Shown piece by piece: positions 21,688-23,463 of a stretch of 23,463 nucleotides of DNA; within the stretch, counting starts at the first letter, position 1; every line of letters starts with the position of its first letter. The notes under the pieces were generated by a model, which saw only the letters and a list, made by a program, of their open reading frames with translations, was not told the DNA's origin and did no database searches. Origin of the DNA: Priapulus caudatus (taxonomy: Eukaryota; Priapulida; Priapulimorpha; Priapulimorphida; Priapulidae); the NCBI RefSeq assembly GCF_000485595.1, contig NW_014577183.1, forward strand, positions 130,000-153,462. The letters run 5' to 3'. The position numbers and the translations under genes were made by a program.

Positions 21688-22986
21688 GTATGCGACTAGT
21701 GCACATTCATAACATCCGAGCAAAACTACCAGTGACAATAGTAAACACATGACTCTTGTGTTCACAATTCAGCTGCAAATTATGCAGTGATACAACCTTT
21801 AACAGGTTTAACACAATGATTACTAATTATGTACCATACACATGATTAAGTATACTGTCTGACAGTGTCTGTTAGTTACCTCGTTACGATCATTCACAGC
21901 TTATTTAATCGAACACATACACCTGAAAGAAGAGATGCTTCACTATAAAAGAAACGCCTGGCATTTTAACTACGCTAAAGCTTCAACAACAGCTATCAAG
22001 AAGACTGATGCCATTCACCATAAGCCTATACCGCCGCGCGCTTGCAGAATGCCACATCACATCCCGGCCGAAATGCAAAATCTGCACGGCTGCATGCTAT
22101 TTACAGTATTTACAACAGTGCGTAAACAAGCACACCGTGACGGCGTATCGACCGCCAACTCAATTTAGTTACAATTAGTAACCTTCGTCGTTCGTGAAGT
22201 GTGCAACTCACTAGCTTCAAATAACGATTCTTACCGTGCTAAACGAGATCGTTTACACACACATTCCCACCAAGATCTACGTTCCAATTACGCACCCACT
22301 CGTGCGAACAAATAGTAAACTGCAAATATACAATGCATCATAAATAATTCGCTCTACCCAAACGCACGCGACGGGCAAGTTTCGCCGTCACAGGAGACGG
22401 CGGCGCCATACGCTCACTAGGGCGAACTCAGCTAAATTGCGCACATACACATAGTATTTACAGTTTGGTCCGTGGCGTCACTGTCATTTAATCGTTGACG
22501 ATTTCGTCATCTCGCCTCGTTTTAATCATCGTTTGTACATCTCCTCGACATTCCCCCCCCCTCCCCCGACGTTCATTCATTCAGGAGTGGATCTCAGCGG
22601 TGGTAGTCGGCCGCCTCTATTGCTCGTGGCGTCCGCCGAGCTGCTCCTGTCTTCCTCTGTACACGGCTTCCGAAATGTTACGTTTCTCTGCGGAAGAAAA
22701 AAGTGCCCTTTCTCGTCAGTTGCCGCGTATCTCCGAGTCCGAGTGGGCTCTGCTACCATCCCCCGCCACCGCAGCAACAGCAGCATCCATCCCAACGCAG
22801 CAGCAATATTTCGCCCGCTCGGTTTTTCGCCCGCAAAGCTGCGTTTCGCCGCTTGTTCGAGATCCCCCACTCTAAAGTTTTAGCGACCCACAGCACATGT
22901 CGCGCGAAGGATTTCCCCCCGGCCAATGCGTGCGCATGTCCCGGCGGTAACCGAGGGAAACGGGAAGCTAAGGGATGGATGCCCAC
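21688..22986. other. Intergenic or intronic, no supported gene
   Basis: No exon is supported. From about 22490 to 22900 both strands have mirrored open frames in a C/T-rich, GC-rich tract; none fits a family. This is where the next exons of the minus-strand CREB3L-like gene would be expected, but no bZIP sequence was found. Confidence 0.5.
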
Positions 22987-23189
22987 CTGGTGGTTCTGCC
23001 TCCATGGAGTTGTTGTCGGGCGATTGCGGCGGAGTCGGTTCATAGACGGGCATCGCCTTGCTGTAGGAGTGCTCACCGAGCACGGTGAGGGACGGGGAGA
23101 TCGCAAAGTCGTAGCTGCGTCCTCCTCCTCCCTGCTTCTTCTCCTCCTCATCGAGCATCTCGACGTCGATGATTTCGTCCTTGATGCTC
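22987..23189 (-). CDS. CREB3L1/2-like transcription factor, N-terminal exon
   Basis: 203-nt internal exon on the - strand. Acceptor 'ctgtcgttgcag', donor 'ccaccag|gtgggc', entering in phase 2 and leaving in phase 1. It encodes SIKDEIIDVEMLDEEEKKQG, then GGGRSYDFAISPSLTVLGEH, then SYSKAMPVYEPTPPQSPDNN and SMEAEPPG. The acidic start followed by AEHSYS-like GEHSYS and then a Pro-Ser QSP motif matches the activation region of CREB3L1 (OASIS) and CREB3L2 (BBF2H7), ER-membrane-anchored bZIP factors. Upstream exon 1 lies beyond the window; the bZIP and transmembrane exons are not visible downstream. It is convergent with the LRRC71-like gene. Which CREB3 paralogue it is cannot be decided. Confidence 0.6.
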
Positions 23190-23463
23190 CTGCAACGACA
23201 GAGAGAGGCGCATGCTTACACCTGGACGCATCTGGGTTAACGAACGGCACCCTTGGCATACGGCATCTGGGTTAATGAACCACGCGCGCGGTACGGTACA
23301 GAAACGAATCATGACCGCTCTTCTTGCGATCGTTCGATCGCGGTCGAAAAACAGGACAGTTCCGACGGGATAGGCATAGCCTAGCGAGCATTGTGGAGCG
23401 TGGTGGAGAGATATCGAGCGCGGTGGAAAGATATGTCAAGCGTTGTGGAGAGATATCGAGCGT
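23190..23463. other. Intron of the minus-strand gene with short repeats
   Basis: Contains two copies of 'gcatctgggttaa.gaac' (near 23229 and 23264) and a 'gcgatcgttcgatcgcg' palindrome. From about 23398 to the window end there is a tandem repeat of about 21-22 bp, 'gtggagagatatcgagcg', seen about three times and running off the edge. Confidence 0.6.

Noticed and set aside
22617-22687. Minus-strand terminal exon after 'ttttttcttccgcag' in phase with the CREB3L-like exon
   Set aside because: The acceptor is good and the phase fits, but the short peptide ends at TAG with no CREB3L similarity, so the fit may be chance.
22495-22883. Plus-strand frames including one starting MLRFSAEEKSALSRQ
   Set aside because: Low-complexity Ser/Gln/Ala content and overlap with frames on both strands. 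No family was recognised.

Overview
This looks like animal (metazoan) nuclear DNA, probably from an invertebrate. It is AT-leaning, gene-poor and intron-rich, with GT-AG splice sites, TTAGGG-type telomeric tracts, several minisatellites and small inverted-repeat transposons. I see no bacterial operon, rRNA, tRNA or CRISPR array. No alignment or database search was run. Family calls rest on reading translated exons against what I know of the families.

The main content is one multi-exon gene on the + strand, an orthologue of LRRC71 (leucine-rich repeat containing 71). Its exons join in phase and carry the family's features in order: an N-terminal CTG..F.ELC segment, a FKPSVQ..TEV segment, a GWKVD segment, several L..L.L..N leucine-rich repeats, a VVSEFALEHEE-V-HRRKLQ helix, a Lys/Ser-rich linker, a late LRR pair (LASLNLARNNVTDAGV) and a short C-terminus ending at 20437. 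The first coding exon was not found.

The locus is not laid out linearly. It is traversed about three times with differing base-level noise. Pass 1 runs from about 1180 to 6230 and appears to skip about 1 kb of intron and most of a minisatellite. Pass 2 runs from about 6231 to 13358 and repeats the same exons with many one-base insertions and deletions. A 25-base N gap follows at 13359-13383. Pass 3, about 13384 to 19525, is a heavily degraded copy of intron, one exon and arrays. The single-copy 3' end follows, from about 19526. The most economical reading is a long-read gap-filled assembly with unpolished, redundant sequence. Real tandem duplication cannot be excluded from the sequence alone. 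The inferred true exon order is: N-terminal exon (6428), 7015, 7322, 7836, 8120, 8380, 4548, possibly 9897, 5321, 5578, 6038 (with its 3' end from 12658), 20318.

Four tandem arrays lie in the gene's introns: an A/T-rich 'ataaaccagtata' array, a 55-bp array carrying the palindrome CACGTG, a 65-bp array built from the end of a coding exon plus its splice donor, and a degenerate array near 19.8-20.2 kb. A further 60-bp array begins just after the stop codon. Between 20.0 and 21.7 kb lie three small terminal-inverted-repeat elements. Two different ones each carry a short TTAGGG/CCCTAA tract inside their inverted repeats.

At the right edge, on the - strand, a 203-bp exon matches the N-terminal activation region of CREB3L1/CREB3L2 (OASIS/BBF2H7, CrebA-like) transcription factors. 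The rest of that gene, including the bZIP and membrane segment, is not recognisable here. I see no novel multi-gene system. The most interesting real signals are the telomere-repeat-bearing elements and the minisatellite generated from a splice donor.
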